DNA from: Rhizophagus irregularis
Lineage: Eukaryota; Glomeromycota; Glomeromycetes; Glomerales; Glomeraceae
Direction: 5' to 3'
Length of the DNA: 64,000 bases
NCBI RefSeq assembly: GCF_026210795.1
Contig: NC_089442.1
Location: forward strand, 3,186,001-3,250,000
Under the pieces are notes generated by a model that was not told the DNA's origin, searched no databases, and saw only the letters and a list, made by a program, of their open reading frames with translations. The position numbers and the translations under genes were made by a program. Positions 10,680-21,831 of the stretch are shown here, in pieces (the first letter of the stretch is position 1; each line of letters begins with the position of its first letter).

Positions 10680-11300
10680 TACTAATTTATTAAATTGATT
10701 TCATATAAATATAGCTAAATAAATAATTTGATATATCAATTATGATTCCAATTTTTAAATTATGAAAAATAATTACTAAATTTCATTAAAAAAAAAATTT
10801 ATAACATTAAAAAATACTTAGTACTTATTTTAGAAGACGAAATTAAGTTTATTTGTTTATGTCTGTTATTATATTACTTATTTACTTATCTCAATATTTC
10901 CTGAAATAATTTTTGGAAAATTTATTAAAAAATACTTACGTATCAACTTTTATTGAAGTATAGCTTTAAATTTTAAATTGATCGTTAGTTAACTTTTTAT
11001 GATTTATCTTACATTTCAAGTTTTTGATAAAGAATATTTGAAATGGAAAAATAAATTACATATTCTAAAATTATATTTTATTGGAAAACAATAAATCAGA
11101 TTTTGAAATGAATTCAAATAATAAATTTCTTGTAGAGGAATTTTTAGACGAATTCAGTTTAAAGTTTACTGCAGCGAAACAATCAAGTTTTTGGTCTCTT
11201 TTTGATAAATAAATTTTGATATATACAGTAAATTCCATTATTTTTGGTCATAACTTGTTAATTATTTAAAATCAAATTGATTGCATAATTATTTAAACAC
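10680..11300. other. Intergenic, nothing recognised
   Basis: AT-rich, non-coding on both strands as far as I can see. Confidence 0.5.
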
Positions 11301-11591
11301 CTAGATACGTTCTCTATAACTAAACAATCTACGGCACATCAATGATGATTTCATCTGCACGATGACCTGTGCGAAACCCTGCTTAAAGTCATCTTTTTTG
11401 ACCTCGACTAATCCAGTTATCCTTCCGGTTGAATGACAATAGTCTATCTCCAAAACGAGGTTTCTTTGCCCGTTATGATCTTTGACGAGTTTTCTGGTAT
11501 GATTTTGAAATTTTTCTCGTACAATGACACACCGCTGGCTAGTAACAAAATAACAGTACGAATAGATAGATTTTGTTGCCTCATATGCCAT
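11301..11591 (-). pseudogene. Fragment of a restriction-nuclease-like (PD-(D/E)XK) protein
   Basis: The 96-codon frame contains LEIDYCHSTG followed by LVEVKKDDFKQGFAQVIVQM. This is the pattern of the PD-(D/E)XK nuclease core: an acidic residue, a strand, then E-x-K, then a helix with F-x-Q-G-x-A-Q. Similar segments are common in Crinkler-like and related proteins of arbuscular mycorrhizal fungi (from memory). Only the core is present. No upstream domain or full-length frame is seen, so I call a fragment. The shadow frame on the plus strand is not real. Confidence 0.45.
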
Positions 11592-11640
11592 GTCAATGGA
11601 CGGTCTTCTTACGAAGGTTCAGTTCGGCCATTAGATTAAG

Positions 11641-11875
11641 GATGGTCATCAGTCCTAAAAGACCGTGGTCCTACGGTCTACACCTTAAAAAGACAGACTG
11701 GTTCTTCTTGGTGTAGGAAAGGACCACAGTCTTTTTAAGACCGAACGGTCTTTTTTCTTTTTTGCAAATAAAAAAATTTTTTTAGCTTTAAATTTAATAT
11801 AAAAATCATTTATTATATGAAGACCGGTATGCGGACTGGTCAGTCCTTGGGACCGGTCCTACTGTGCCACACAAA
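11641..11875. repeat. Palindrome-rich repeat with GACCGGTC-type words
   Basis: Many complementary words (GACCGTGGTCC, GGACCACAGTC, AGACCGAACGGTC, GACCGGT, GGGACCGGTCC) can pair with each other over about 230 bp. It looks like a decayed fold-back MITE. Ends and target duplication could not be fixed. Confidence 0.45.
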
Positions 11876-11924
11876 TGCAAGACCATATATATAAAGGATC
11901 TTTATTATATAATATTTTAAATAA

Positions 11925-13446
11925 TTAATCAAGTTTTTGCATAAATTGATAAATGTCGAAGTGTAAATCATTGTATTTTTGAACTTTAATATTATATAAC
12001 TTAAATTCCTTCACTTCATCACTAAAATCAAACAATTCATTATAAAGATTCCTAAAATTCAAATACCTGACTCTTTTCTCCTTCATTATATATTTTTTTA
12101 TATAAGGTAAAATAATATCATTATTATTTTTCTGATTCAAATCTCTAATTAACAATTTCTTAATAAAAGTACCTTTGGAATTTTTTAGGAATACTTCAAA
12201 ATCACTTGCTTCAATGCAGAGAGTCAAATCTAAATATTCTAATTTAGAAGGAAGGATTTGTCCTAAATTTTGTAATCCATTTAATTTAAATCTTTCACTA
12301 CTAATAAAAAGACAATTAAGATTTTGTTTTATATTTTCAATCAAATTGAGTACTACTGGATAAATAATCTCATTTTTGATTCCATCAATATCAAGAAATT
12401 TGATACTTTTACAATATTTTATAACTGATTCAAGTATTTGTTGTTTAAGTTCGCTCCAGAAATACCCTAAACGATTGACACTGAAATTCTTTAAATAACC
12501 ACCAGATTTTTGTAATAATAATAATAATGATTCATCAATTTCTGATGTTGCATTTATGAATAAGGATTTTAATTTAAATGGTTTGATTAAATTAAGAATT
12601 TGTTGAATAAAACTAATATTTAAAAAACGACAATAAATGATATGAACAGATTCTAAAACATTTAATTGTTCAATTGTCTTATCTAAATTGATTATACCTT
12701 TAAAATCGACACGATAAAATGTAATTGTATTTAAGGTATTTGAACAATTAGAATCTTTTGATGATAATAATGATTGATAAAAAAGAAATTCCTTATTACT
12801 ATGTAAACTTAATAAAATATTTTTAAGATTTTGATGTAAATTGATTACTTGTAATACACGATTGATAATTAGCATATTATTGTCATTATTAGTTCTTAAA
12901 ATAAAAAGTTTTAGATTTTTAATATTGCGAATGAAATTTGGATTTTGTAAAATTAACTCAAGAATGCCATCGAAACATCTGATACAAAAATTTATCTCAA
13001 TTTCAAGGGTATGTAAATTTACTTCATTTTCAACAAATATTTTTAATAATGATATAATTAATTTTTTAATATAATATAAATTATTAAATCCGCTAGCAGT
13101 ATAAAACCAATTTTCAACAGAAGTAACAATCTTCAACAAATTCAAATATTTTATAAAACTAGGATAATTGAAAAGTGTATTTGAAAGTAATAAATTTTTA
13201 GTAATTTTATATTTATTAATATTGTTTTTAATTCACCATTTAAATTATGTAGGTAAATTTCAATAAAGTTATAATTTCTAGTAGGTATTGAAAATGGATT
13301 TTCCCTAATAATGGAATCGCTAAACGACACCAAAATCTGTTAACTAAAATACATGAATATAAGGTTGAATAATCATTCTGAAAGTACTTTATAATATTCT
13401 CTGTTAATTCAGGTAAATTTCCTGAAAATATTTTTGAACATGACAT
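11925..13446 (-). pseudogene. F-box/LRR-type protein gene with two frameshifts
   Basis: The N-terminus (from 13446) reads as an F-box: FSGNLPELTENIIKYFQNDY, then SCILVNRFWCRLAIPLL, a form repeated very widely in Rhizophagus genomes. The frame then shifts near 13305, where the family residues Trp-Glu-Asn-Pro are lost because one base is missing after CCATTATTA. A second shift lies near 13210-13225. From there the frame is open for 406 codons to TAA at 11925. That part is Leu/Ile/Asn-rich with irregular leucine-rich repeats of about 25 residues (LKSLFINATS, KLEYLDLTLC). F-box proteins recruit substrates to SCF ubiquitin ligases. About 505 codons would be expected, close to the family's usual length. 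The gene is either recently inactivated or carries assembly indels. Neighbouring intact genes argue mildly for real decay. Confidence 0.7.
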
Positions 13447-14092
13447 TGTAAGCGAAGAGGCGAAAGAGAAAAAGAAAGTATTTGTGTATCACATTTCACT
13501 ACCGGATAAAATTATATTAATTTCGGAATGGTGATATTCGATATTGTCGCACAATTATTGTGTGTAACATGTTTAATAACTAAATTTACCTCTAAAAAAT
13601 TACTCAAATGTTAGAATGAATATTGTTGGGTTTCACCGACTATAATTATTAAATAAAAAATTTAACAACTAGATTATTTGATATGAAGTCAAAGATTTAG
13701 TCACAATTTGTTATAATTTGTCGATCATTTACTTTGAACTTTCTTTTCGATTACTAATAGATAACCATGTGTTTTAATATTTATATTTTTAATTGTTCAA
13801 GAGTAACAGGTAATTAGTATCTGAAACTGATTCTTAGAGATTTATAAATAATATCGTGTTTTAAAGAAAATGAAAAATTTTTGGCAGGTGCACAAATTAT
13901 ATAACCTTTCTATAATTCTATAAACGGTAGTTCGTTAATTTCACATGATTCTGTGTTATAGTACCCAAGAAATTACTAAAGTGGTGATAAATCAAAACTC
14001 TAAAATTAGATTTGGTTATGATCAACTTTTTTACATATATATATATATAAAAAAACATACAACTACCACAATTTTTCGTAACATTCAACATT
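13447..14092. other. Intergenic between divergent F-box and VLIG genes, with TATA-like tract
   Basis: The 650-bp spacer lies between a minus-strand and a plus-strand gene, so it should contain both promoters. An (AT)n run followed by A7 at about 14035-14055 sits 40-60 bases before the VLIG start at 14093 and could act as its TATA region. Confidence 0.5.
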
Positions 14093-17000
14093 ATGGTTGA
14101 TAATAAAGTGATAACAATACACGAACAATGGCATCCTATTCTAGGTAAAGAAATACCTTTGATTGAACCCTACCATTACGTTAAATTAAGTAGAATTTTG
14201 TCACCACCAAAATTATTGGCTCATGAAAGTGGAAGTGTAGGCAAAGTTCTTCCATATATCCGACAGAAAGTTAAGATGTGGGGAGCTGATGTTCTTAGAG
14301 CAGAAAATATTAAAACTTTGATCGATGAAGATGATGAACTTTCTGATGAAGAGTCAATGATAGATGAAAGCCAAGATTTAAAGAGAAATCAATTGTCTCG
14401 GTTTGATTGCATTGCTAGTTTGCTTGCCTCTGCTGAATGTACTGTGGCTCAAGATATTTTTCGAACTTTATCACAATTTCCAATTGCATTTCCCTTGGTA
14501 TTACCTGAATTAGATGAAGCAGGAAAATTTAAAGTAATGCTTCCCTCATTTACTGGTCCAATTATTAAATGGGAAACAAAGCCTGGAACAATTATTGAAA
14601 ATCACCTTTTCAATGATCCATTCCAATTAATAGTCGCTGTTCGAATCGGAAATAATTCTTCAGGCAAAAGTACTATTCTTAATCAATTAATGGCCTCGAA
14701 TACTATGTTCTCTTCACGTTCTGATCCAAGAGCAGAATATGGAATACCACATATGATCAGCGGAAGCATCGAGTTTACCTGGCTGACCAAAGAAACCTGT
14801 AGCATAAGTTTATGGAATGATGTTTTTGAAAACTACTATAAAGAAGGAACAAATAAAATTATATTGCTCGCAAATTTACATGTGATGCCTTAGATTATCC
14901 AAATCAAATTCAATTTTTAAAACAATTCCCTTCTAGTTTCTTGGTTTTTTTAATGTCTGGATATACTGAAAATAAATTAAATGAATTTAAAGTCCAAATT
15001 GGTTCCAAAAAAGTGGTATATGGCTACGTAAGTGACGAAAAAAAGGATAAACACACAATTAATATTAATCATTTAATGCACGACAGAACAATGAAGAAAG
15101 TACGTATGATGTTCAAGGAAGCTTTAGATATTGATAATTCGGATACTTTGCCATTCAAGATCAGTGAAATAAAATTGGGAAAATCGCTTCAATTTAGTGA
15201 AGATATTGAATTTCATGTGTCTCAACTTTTGGTAGATTATGTTAAAGAAAAAACTTGTCGTCACATTAAACTAAATGTTATGCAACTTCAAAGAAGACAA
15301 CAATCTGATGATGGTCTCCAAATTTGGAAAAATAATTCTGAATTGCAAGTATTAATTCAATTATTTAAATTCGTTCTAAAACTACCCATTAACAAAAGAA
15401 TACAAGCTTTAGCACACCTTGAAAGAGAAATATCCAGGCTCTCTATGATAGAATCTTCTAAAGCTCGAAATCAGGCTGTATTGAAAAATGAAGAATTACG
15501 TAAATCCAGTTTGGTCAACAGGAGTCAAAAAGATGAGAAAACAATTCAAGATGAAATTGCAAAAATTTGGGCAGAAGTTGATGACATGAGTTTAGGTTTA
15601 GAACACTTTTTCCGTGAATTGGGACAACTATATGAAATTTTTTCTGTTAATAATCCAAGTGATGAAATCATTTTGAAATTACCTAAACTTTATTCAGAAT
15701 TATTAATTAGTGGACACACTATAGAATTAGTTAATGGGGATACTGGAACTATGTCAGAAACTTGGTTCTCGGCTATTTGCCAACATATTTGTAATGAATA
15801 TCCTAATCTTAAAATTTTCGTGATCAGTATACTTGGTTTGCAGTCATCAGGAAAATCTACTCTATTGAATGCTCTTTTTGCATGTAGATTTGCTGTTTCA
15901 GTTGGACGTTGTATTAGAGGTCTTTTTATGCGGCTATTATTTTTGGAAAAAGATTTATCAGACGAACTTAATATTGATGCATTTATCTTGATTGACAGTG
16001 AGGGTCTTGGTGCATCAGAAAAGATGAACGATCCAGAATCAGAAAAGAAAGATCGAAAATTAACAACTTTTGCGATGGGCGTTAGTAATTTAACAATTCT
16101 CAATGTACTTGGAGAATCAACGCGAGACTTGGCACGTCTTGAAAAAGCTGGAATGGCACCTGATATTCTTATGGTACAGCATGTTTCTGAACGAAATATA
16201 ACAAAAATATCCGAGCCAGAGGAAAAATTTCGGGAAGCTCTTCGGGAAGCTTTAAAAATAGCTAACGAACAAGATCAAGAAATGGGAATTTCTAATACAG
16301 ACTGTTTTCATATTCTTGATGAAAGAATACAAAATGGCCAGCTTCTCAAACCATTTAGACCATTTAAAAATGGTGCAACTGCTTACGCTCCACCGTCAGA
16401 ACAATATCATGAAGATGTTGTCAATCTCTATAATTCTATAATTGAAGACAGTAAGAATTCTAAAAACAAAATTAAATTTTCAACGTGGTATTCATTAATT
16501 CAGAGTTACTGGAAGGCAGTCTCTAATGAGAACTTTGCTGTTCGTTTCAAAAATATCAAAGAAATTTATGAATTTATTGATTCTGGTAAACGAATCACAA
16601 AGTTGAAGGAAACAATTGACAGATCATTCCAAAAACATAAGGAATCAATTATGCAAGAAGTTCGTTCTAAACTTCTGAATTGGTCTCCAAATGACAAGTC
16701 AAACATAAATTCAATTCTTCGAAATGAATGTTTAAAATTAATTAATGAGAAACTAAGAAACGTCCCAGATTGTAATATTAAATGTGAATATGAGGAAATA
16801 GATAAAGAAGAATCCAAATTTGAGTTTGAGTTTAACATTAAAATCAAATGTGAAGAATGTGAGAAAACAAATAAAGAAAGAATTGAATTAGAAGAGTACC
16901 TTCGGGATAAAAATAATGAGAAGTGTGAAATGGAAGCTAAACAAACGATTGAAAATTATATCAAACTTAATCGTAAATCTTTATTCACAAAACTTACTCA

Positions 17001-18669
17001 AATGCTTGAAACCAGCTTTATTCGAAAAGGTATTTCATCTGAATCTTCCGACATAGTAATTAACACACATTTAGAAAATATTCTAAAAAACATGTCAAAT
17101 GAAGGATTATCTAATCAGCAACGGCAACAAAAAATCGATGACGTATGGAATTTATTACAACAACATATGTTATCAAAAGATAATACTATACCAATAGAAG
17201 AAAAAATAAATAAAGAGATTAAAGATGAATATTATTTATTACCAAGAGAAATTTATCATCAATACATAAAAGGAAATATACCAGATTTATCTAACCGTAA
17301 AGCATATAAAATAATTAGCAAGCCATATTTAGATCATTTTTCACAATTTATAGAAACGAAAGAACTCGTGGTTCTTGAGGACAAGCTTGATAATTTGATA
17401 GATGATATTTTAAAAGAAAAAGCTGCTTATTATTTTTATCATGGAATTATACGTGATCTCAAAAATAGAATATTAAAAATTTGCCCAAATTATTATTTGC
17501 CCGAGTTCAAATGGAATGTTCACTTATATGCTTTGTTGATGTTTAAACCAAAAATGATTAGTTGCCAAGAAAAATGGGATAAGGAAAATACTCCGCTTGG
17601 CATACTTAATTAAAAAAAAGATGAATATTTAAAGATAATTAATATTCGGCTCCAATATGGACATACACTTGTTTCTGAGGGTCATATCGTTGCGGATTAT
17701 TTAATGAGAGTAATTCACAAAAAAGCCATGAATGCAGGAAATAATGAACGAAAAGATTCTGTACGTAATATCGCTTGGTTAATCTGTGCTGAATCAATTA
17801 GACTTAAATACTTTGAAAATCTTGCTGAAAAAGTTCATAATGGTGAAAAAGAAGATGCCATACGACATTTTTTGAATCCAAAACGATGCATAGAAAGTTG
17901 GTTTGTACGTACAATTAATAGTAATTCAAGCGGAAACCCAGAACAAAAATATAAAGATACTTTTAGTGCAGAATTCAAACGAGTACTTCAAGAAATTCGT
18001 ACCTGTCACAGTTATGAGGAAATAAAGAAATTTGTAAACAATTACATGATTCAGGTTGATAATGTTGATTACAAATTAGATCTTTACGGTCAAATTACGG
18101 AAAATGATTTAAAAATATTCCAAGACATTATCGAGAAAGAACTTGAAACTAAAGGGAATAATCATCCTCCAAGACGAGAACCTTTTCAAAAGCCATCTGA
18201 TGACAAATCAATCATGGAAAGGCTTGGTTGTACCGAAGCATGCTATTTGTGCGGGGCTTTGTGCTGGGGATCTCGGGATCATCATGAAAACGTTGACGAA
18301 ACAAAAATACATCATTCTAGCCATCAATCCGCTGGTCTTGCATGTGTAACTAATGACACGGACGAACTTGTAGCAACGCCATGTCATAATAGAACAGATG
18401 ACACGAACATGTGGTATTTTAACAAGAACGAATCAACAAAAAGAAGTTTTGCAAAAGTCCAAGATTTTTCAGATTGGAAATTTGATGATCCTCATTGCAT
18501 GCATGTTTTTAACGATCTTATGTGTTGGTTCTTTGATAAGTTACATAAAGATTTGGCAAAAAGTCGTAACTTAAAACCAGCATCTTATGATGATTTGAAG
18601 AAAAACGGGTGTTTATCCTTGAATTATAATGATATTATTAGCACACTCAAAACAAAAATCGGAGAGTAA
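14093..18669 (+). pseudogene. Very-large-GTPase (VLIG/GVIN1-like) with two G domains, interrupted twice
   Basis: Three open segments form one gene of about 1525 codons. Segment 1 (14093-14893) has the URGCP/VLIG-type lead-in and a first P-loop, GNNSSGKS (residue 186). Segment 2 (from the frameshift to 17613) has a second P-loop, GLQSSGKS (15835), and the G3-like DSEGLG (15994), then a long helical region. Segment 3 (17614-18669) ends in a cysteine-rich tail with CTEACYLCGALC (from 18229) and conserved His/Cys. Break 1 lies at about 14878-14881: after LANLH one base is missing, and the next frame continues CDALDYP. Break 2 is a TAA at 17611-17613, with the same frame open on both sides (LGILN, stop, KKDEYLKIIN). 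VLIGs are dynamin-superfamily GTPases. Their fungal role is unknown. With only two lesions the gene is either newly dead, mis-assembled or makes shorter products. Confidence 0.75.
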
Positions 18670-19191
18670 GTACTGTATCTCAACGGTCAGTCAAAGAAAA
18701 AAAAAATTTACATTTATAAGATAAGCTAATCAGATAGTAATTTACCTTCCAATTTAAATTCTTTAAGAATGTTTAACACTATTTTAGTAAATAAAAAGAT
18801 TGCATACTTTTTTTCATGTAACATAGAATTAATTTGAAACAATTATTTGCGTTATACATAAACTGCCACCTTTCCTGATTAACTATTCTTTCTTTCCTAC
18901 TATGAGTATTAATTATATTAAATATATAATGAGGACAAGGAAAAATTTATCCGATAGCCACATGATTTATTTTTTCATGTTGGAAATCAGGAAACTCTTG
19001 ATCTGAAATTGGGGATAAAACTTATTGCATAATTTAAATGTATTCAGAATCTTGAATTGCCGATAAAAATAACGGGATTCGGTTGAGATCGTGTGATTAT
19101 TATGCGCTAAATTAACATCAGTTGGGTATTGATAATGTAGGACCAACTGGAAGATTCGATCGCTCGTATCCGGTCTTCTGTGGCGCACTAT
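18670..19191. other. Intergenic, nothing recognised
   Basis: AT-rich 3' flank of the VLIG gene. A minus-strand open frame overlapping the end of this stretch enters an element arm and is not considered coding. Confidence 0.5.
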
Positions 19192-19193
19192 TA

Positions 19194-19841
19194 CAGCAAA
19201 ATTCAAAATATACGGGACACTTGAGAAATTTGATTGTCGGGTTGTCGGGTAGCCGGGTTACTCGGCAGTAGGTTATTTATTAGAAAAGTATAAATAACAC
19301 GTGACATGAGTATAATAGTAGTACAGTCAACTCTGGATATAACGAACCCTCCGTTCCAGGAGGTTTAGTTCGGTATATAGTGAATTCGTTATATAATATA
19401 CCGAACTAGTTTTCTTTATAGGTAATTTAGGCCAAATTTGTAATGCTGGCCAAAATTATAATTTCTTTTAACATAAATTTTCGAAAAAATTACTAGTAAT
19501 TCTGGCCAGCACTATAAAATTGGCCTGGACTACTATATAGTCACATGACCGTTCGTTATAGAAAGTATAAAGTTATTATATAGCTGATATATAGGGGCTG
19601 GTTAAGTTTGGTTCGGATGCGTTATATAGTGTTTTATTATAAAAGTTCGTTATATCCAGTGAAATTATTTATAAAAAATCGGTTCTGGAAATTATGATTC
19701 GGTATAGCGAGGTTTCGGTACAAACAGGTTCGTTATAACCAGAGTCGACTGTATATCAGATTATATAATAACCTACTGCCGGCTGCCCGACAACCCGACA
19801 ATCAAATTTCTCAAGTGTCCCGTATATTTTGAATTTTGCTG
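19194..19841. mobile_element. Outer TA-flanked inverted-repeat element
   Basis: The arms of about 80 bp start CAGCAAAATTCAAAATATAC and end with its reverse complement. They include GGGACACTTGAG and TTGTCGGGTTGTCGGG. A TA dinucleotide borders each end (19192-19193 and 19842-19843), as expected for Tc1/mariner-type transposition. The interior is occupied by a second TA-flanked element at 19324-19751. No transposase is present, so this is a non-autonomous copy. Confidence 0.75.
19324..19751. mobile_element. Inner pogo/Tc1-like MITE nested in the outer element
   Basis: The left end CAGTCAACTCTGGATATAACGA is matched in reverse by TCGTTATAACCAGAGTCGACTG on the right. TA borders both sides. Subterminal GTTCGTTATA-type words recur. 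It is 428 bp with no coding capacity. It is related in style to the elements at 27053-27575 and 49479-50934. Confidence 0.75.
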
Positions 19842-20022
19842 TAAACTGTTTATCTATCATGAAATTGTTTTATAATGGCAGACGAAGGATAAGCTATTCT
19901 AGAGGAGATAACAGTTTATCAGTTGGGGCCGACTTTAAGCCATACTTTGAATAAAGATAAACGTAGATCCATACAGACCATATGCTATAATTTGAAAATG
20001 GGTCTGAATTATTTAGACACTA

Positions 20023-20197
20023 ATATTTTATTTGACAGATTATATCGGTAAATGATTTTAAATGATTAACCATAGAAATAATAGAATATTGGAACAATCG
20101 TTGTTACTGAATTTTGGACAGCTTACAAGATATAAATTGTAAAGTGCTAGCTATTATTCTAAAACTCTTTTCACTTAAGAGGAGGTTGTTGAGGCCG
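20023..20197. repeat. Dispersed repeat, copy B (copy A at 2426-2607)
   Basis: Same order and orientation as 2426-2607, with several 11-19-bp identical words and small indels. Confidence 0.7.
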
Positions 20198-20201
20198 CCA
20201 T

Positions 20202-20337
20202 CACATTCATCAATCTCTTTATTTCCTGATGTTCAATATGGAAAGTTTTCTTTCATGGCATTAGTTTCGCAAGCACCATCCAAAAGATATTCGAGGTTTA
20301 CCGCATTCTGGACAATCTTTCAGTTCTTTGGAATAAA
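20202..20337 (-). pseudogene. Zinc-ribbon fragment of the expanded kinase family
   Basis: The minus strand reads LKDCPECGKPRISFGWC, then after a one-base shift CETNAMKENFPY, a stop in place of an expected Trp, and TSGNKEIDEC. The C-x2-C...C-x2-C ribbon followed by a W-T-S-G-N motif is the N-terminal signature of a large family of protein kinases in Rhizophagus (from memory). The kinase domain is missing, and a frameshift plus a nonsense codon confirm decay. Confidence 0.55.
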
Positions 20338-21816
20338 TTTATTTCCTTGTTGATAAGATAAATTTTCCTTCATTTTGTCGAAATTATTAATCAAGTAAAT
20401 TATTGTTGATCACGTGTAACAACGACCGTGATTTTTAAATCCGAAAAAATTATGAAATTGTTGCTCATATTTATCAAAATTTATGTTTGCATATTATAAT
20501 CCTTTAAATGGCAAGTCAATTAACACTCTATGTAATCATTTTTCGGACTTATAAATTTACTGATTTCGACTAGTTTGCTGAACTCTAATAAAAGCCAAAA
20601 TCAAACTTTTCAGTCTGAAGTCTGAACTATACGTGTATTTAAATATTACAGAAATTTTTAAGCTGGCTTAACATGGATATATGAAAATAAACTAAAAGTT
20701 TGAGAAAAAAAAATGATTTTGGAGTTTGGACTTAATGGTAATTATATCTACTTTTGATATACTAATCGGTTTCTTTTCTCTTTAATTTTAGTGATAAAAA
20801 ATTAAAAACCAATGACAATTTCATGATTTTACATATACTATCAGAGATTATCAGAGATGATACTTTTCGAAGTTATTCATCATAACGAAAAATTAGGAGA
20901 AGTTGATGAAGTAAGTTATTTACTTTGTTTTATTAAAAATGTGTTATTATTAAAATGCGGTTATTAAAATATTTGGATTTTTTGTTCCAATTTCTCCCAT
21001 TAACTGACTCCAAATTTAAATACAATATCAATATTATAATTAATTTAATAAATTTTTTTTTGAAATATTACATTGATGGAATATTCTTGAACCATTTTTT
21101 TTTTGCAACGATATTAAAAGTATTTGGTTAAGTTGTTTGATCGCCACCGCTAAATATCGCATACCCACCAAATGAAATGTTATTACCTAAGAGCTAAGAT
21201 AGTGATACGTCTATTTGGTGTTTTTTTTTTAAAGCCGGAAATTTCGAAATACGGGCAACTCCTAAAAAGTTCATTGTAACTGATGGATGCAAAAAAAAGA
21301 ATTGATCAGATTACCCGCGAAACGTTACAAATATATTCGTCATATTATACAAATATTTTAAATCTTTACTATTCTAAACACTTTCAAGATAAGGACAAGT
21401 TCTTTATCTAAGATTTTTAAATAGGACAAATTATTTATGTATAAAAGTAAGTTAAAAAGAAAATTTCAAATTTTCCACAAAAAAAAAAACTATTGATTAT
21501 TCGTTGCGTTTGAATACTATAAAATATTTTTTTTCTTGTTTACAAATTTAAAATAAGTTTATTGATCGGTACCGCATTTTCTAATAAAAAAATTGTTCCC
21601 AGCAAAATAATGGTAAGTAAAGGAAGAGAATATGACTAATTCTCAACATAAACCCGCTTTTACCCTAACTTAATCCTAAATTTCGCTTGCAAAAAAAAAA
21701 CAATTGTTTTTATTTATATATATTGGTGGTGGTGGATTTATTTTAAATTCTTGTTATAAGTTGTTAATTATATCTTTCCTTGAAAGGTATTTACATTTGG
21801 GATAAATTTCATGATT
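20338..21816. other. Intergenic with one possible orphan exon
   Basis: Mostly AT-rich. At 20857-20910 on the plus strand the frame MILFEVIHHNEKLGEVDE runs straight into a canonical donor GTAAGT, and a pyrimidine-rich AG lies upstream near 20790. This looks like one exon of a gene, but I could not find the rest. Confidence 0.35.
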
Positions 21817-21831
21817 ATCACCCATATTAGA
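21817..21831. repeat. Target-site duplication, left copy
   Basis: ATCACCCATATTAGA, identical to 24448-24462, with different bases outside it on each side. Confidence 0.8.

Noticed and set aside
15690-16103. 137-codon minus-strand open frame
   Set aside because: It lies wholly opposite the VLIG coding region and mirrors its codon pattern: a shadow frame.
17611-17613. Programmed stop-codon readthrough in the VLIG gene
   Set aside because: The TAA lies in an A-rich context without a visible readthrough signal or downstream structure. A simple nonsense change or sequence error is more likely.
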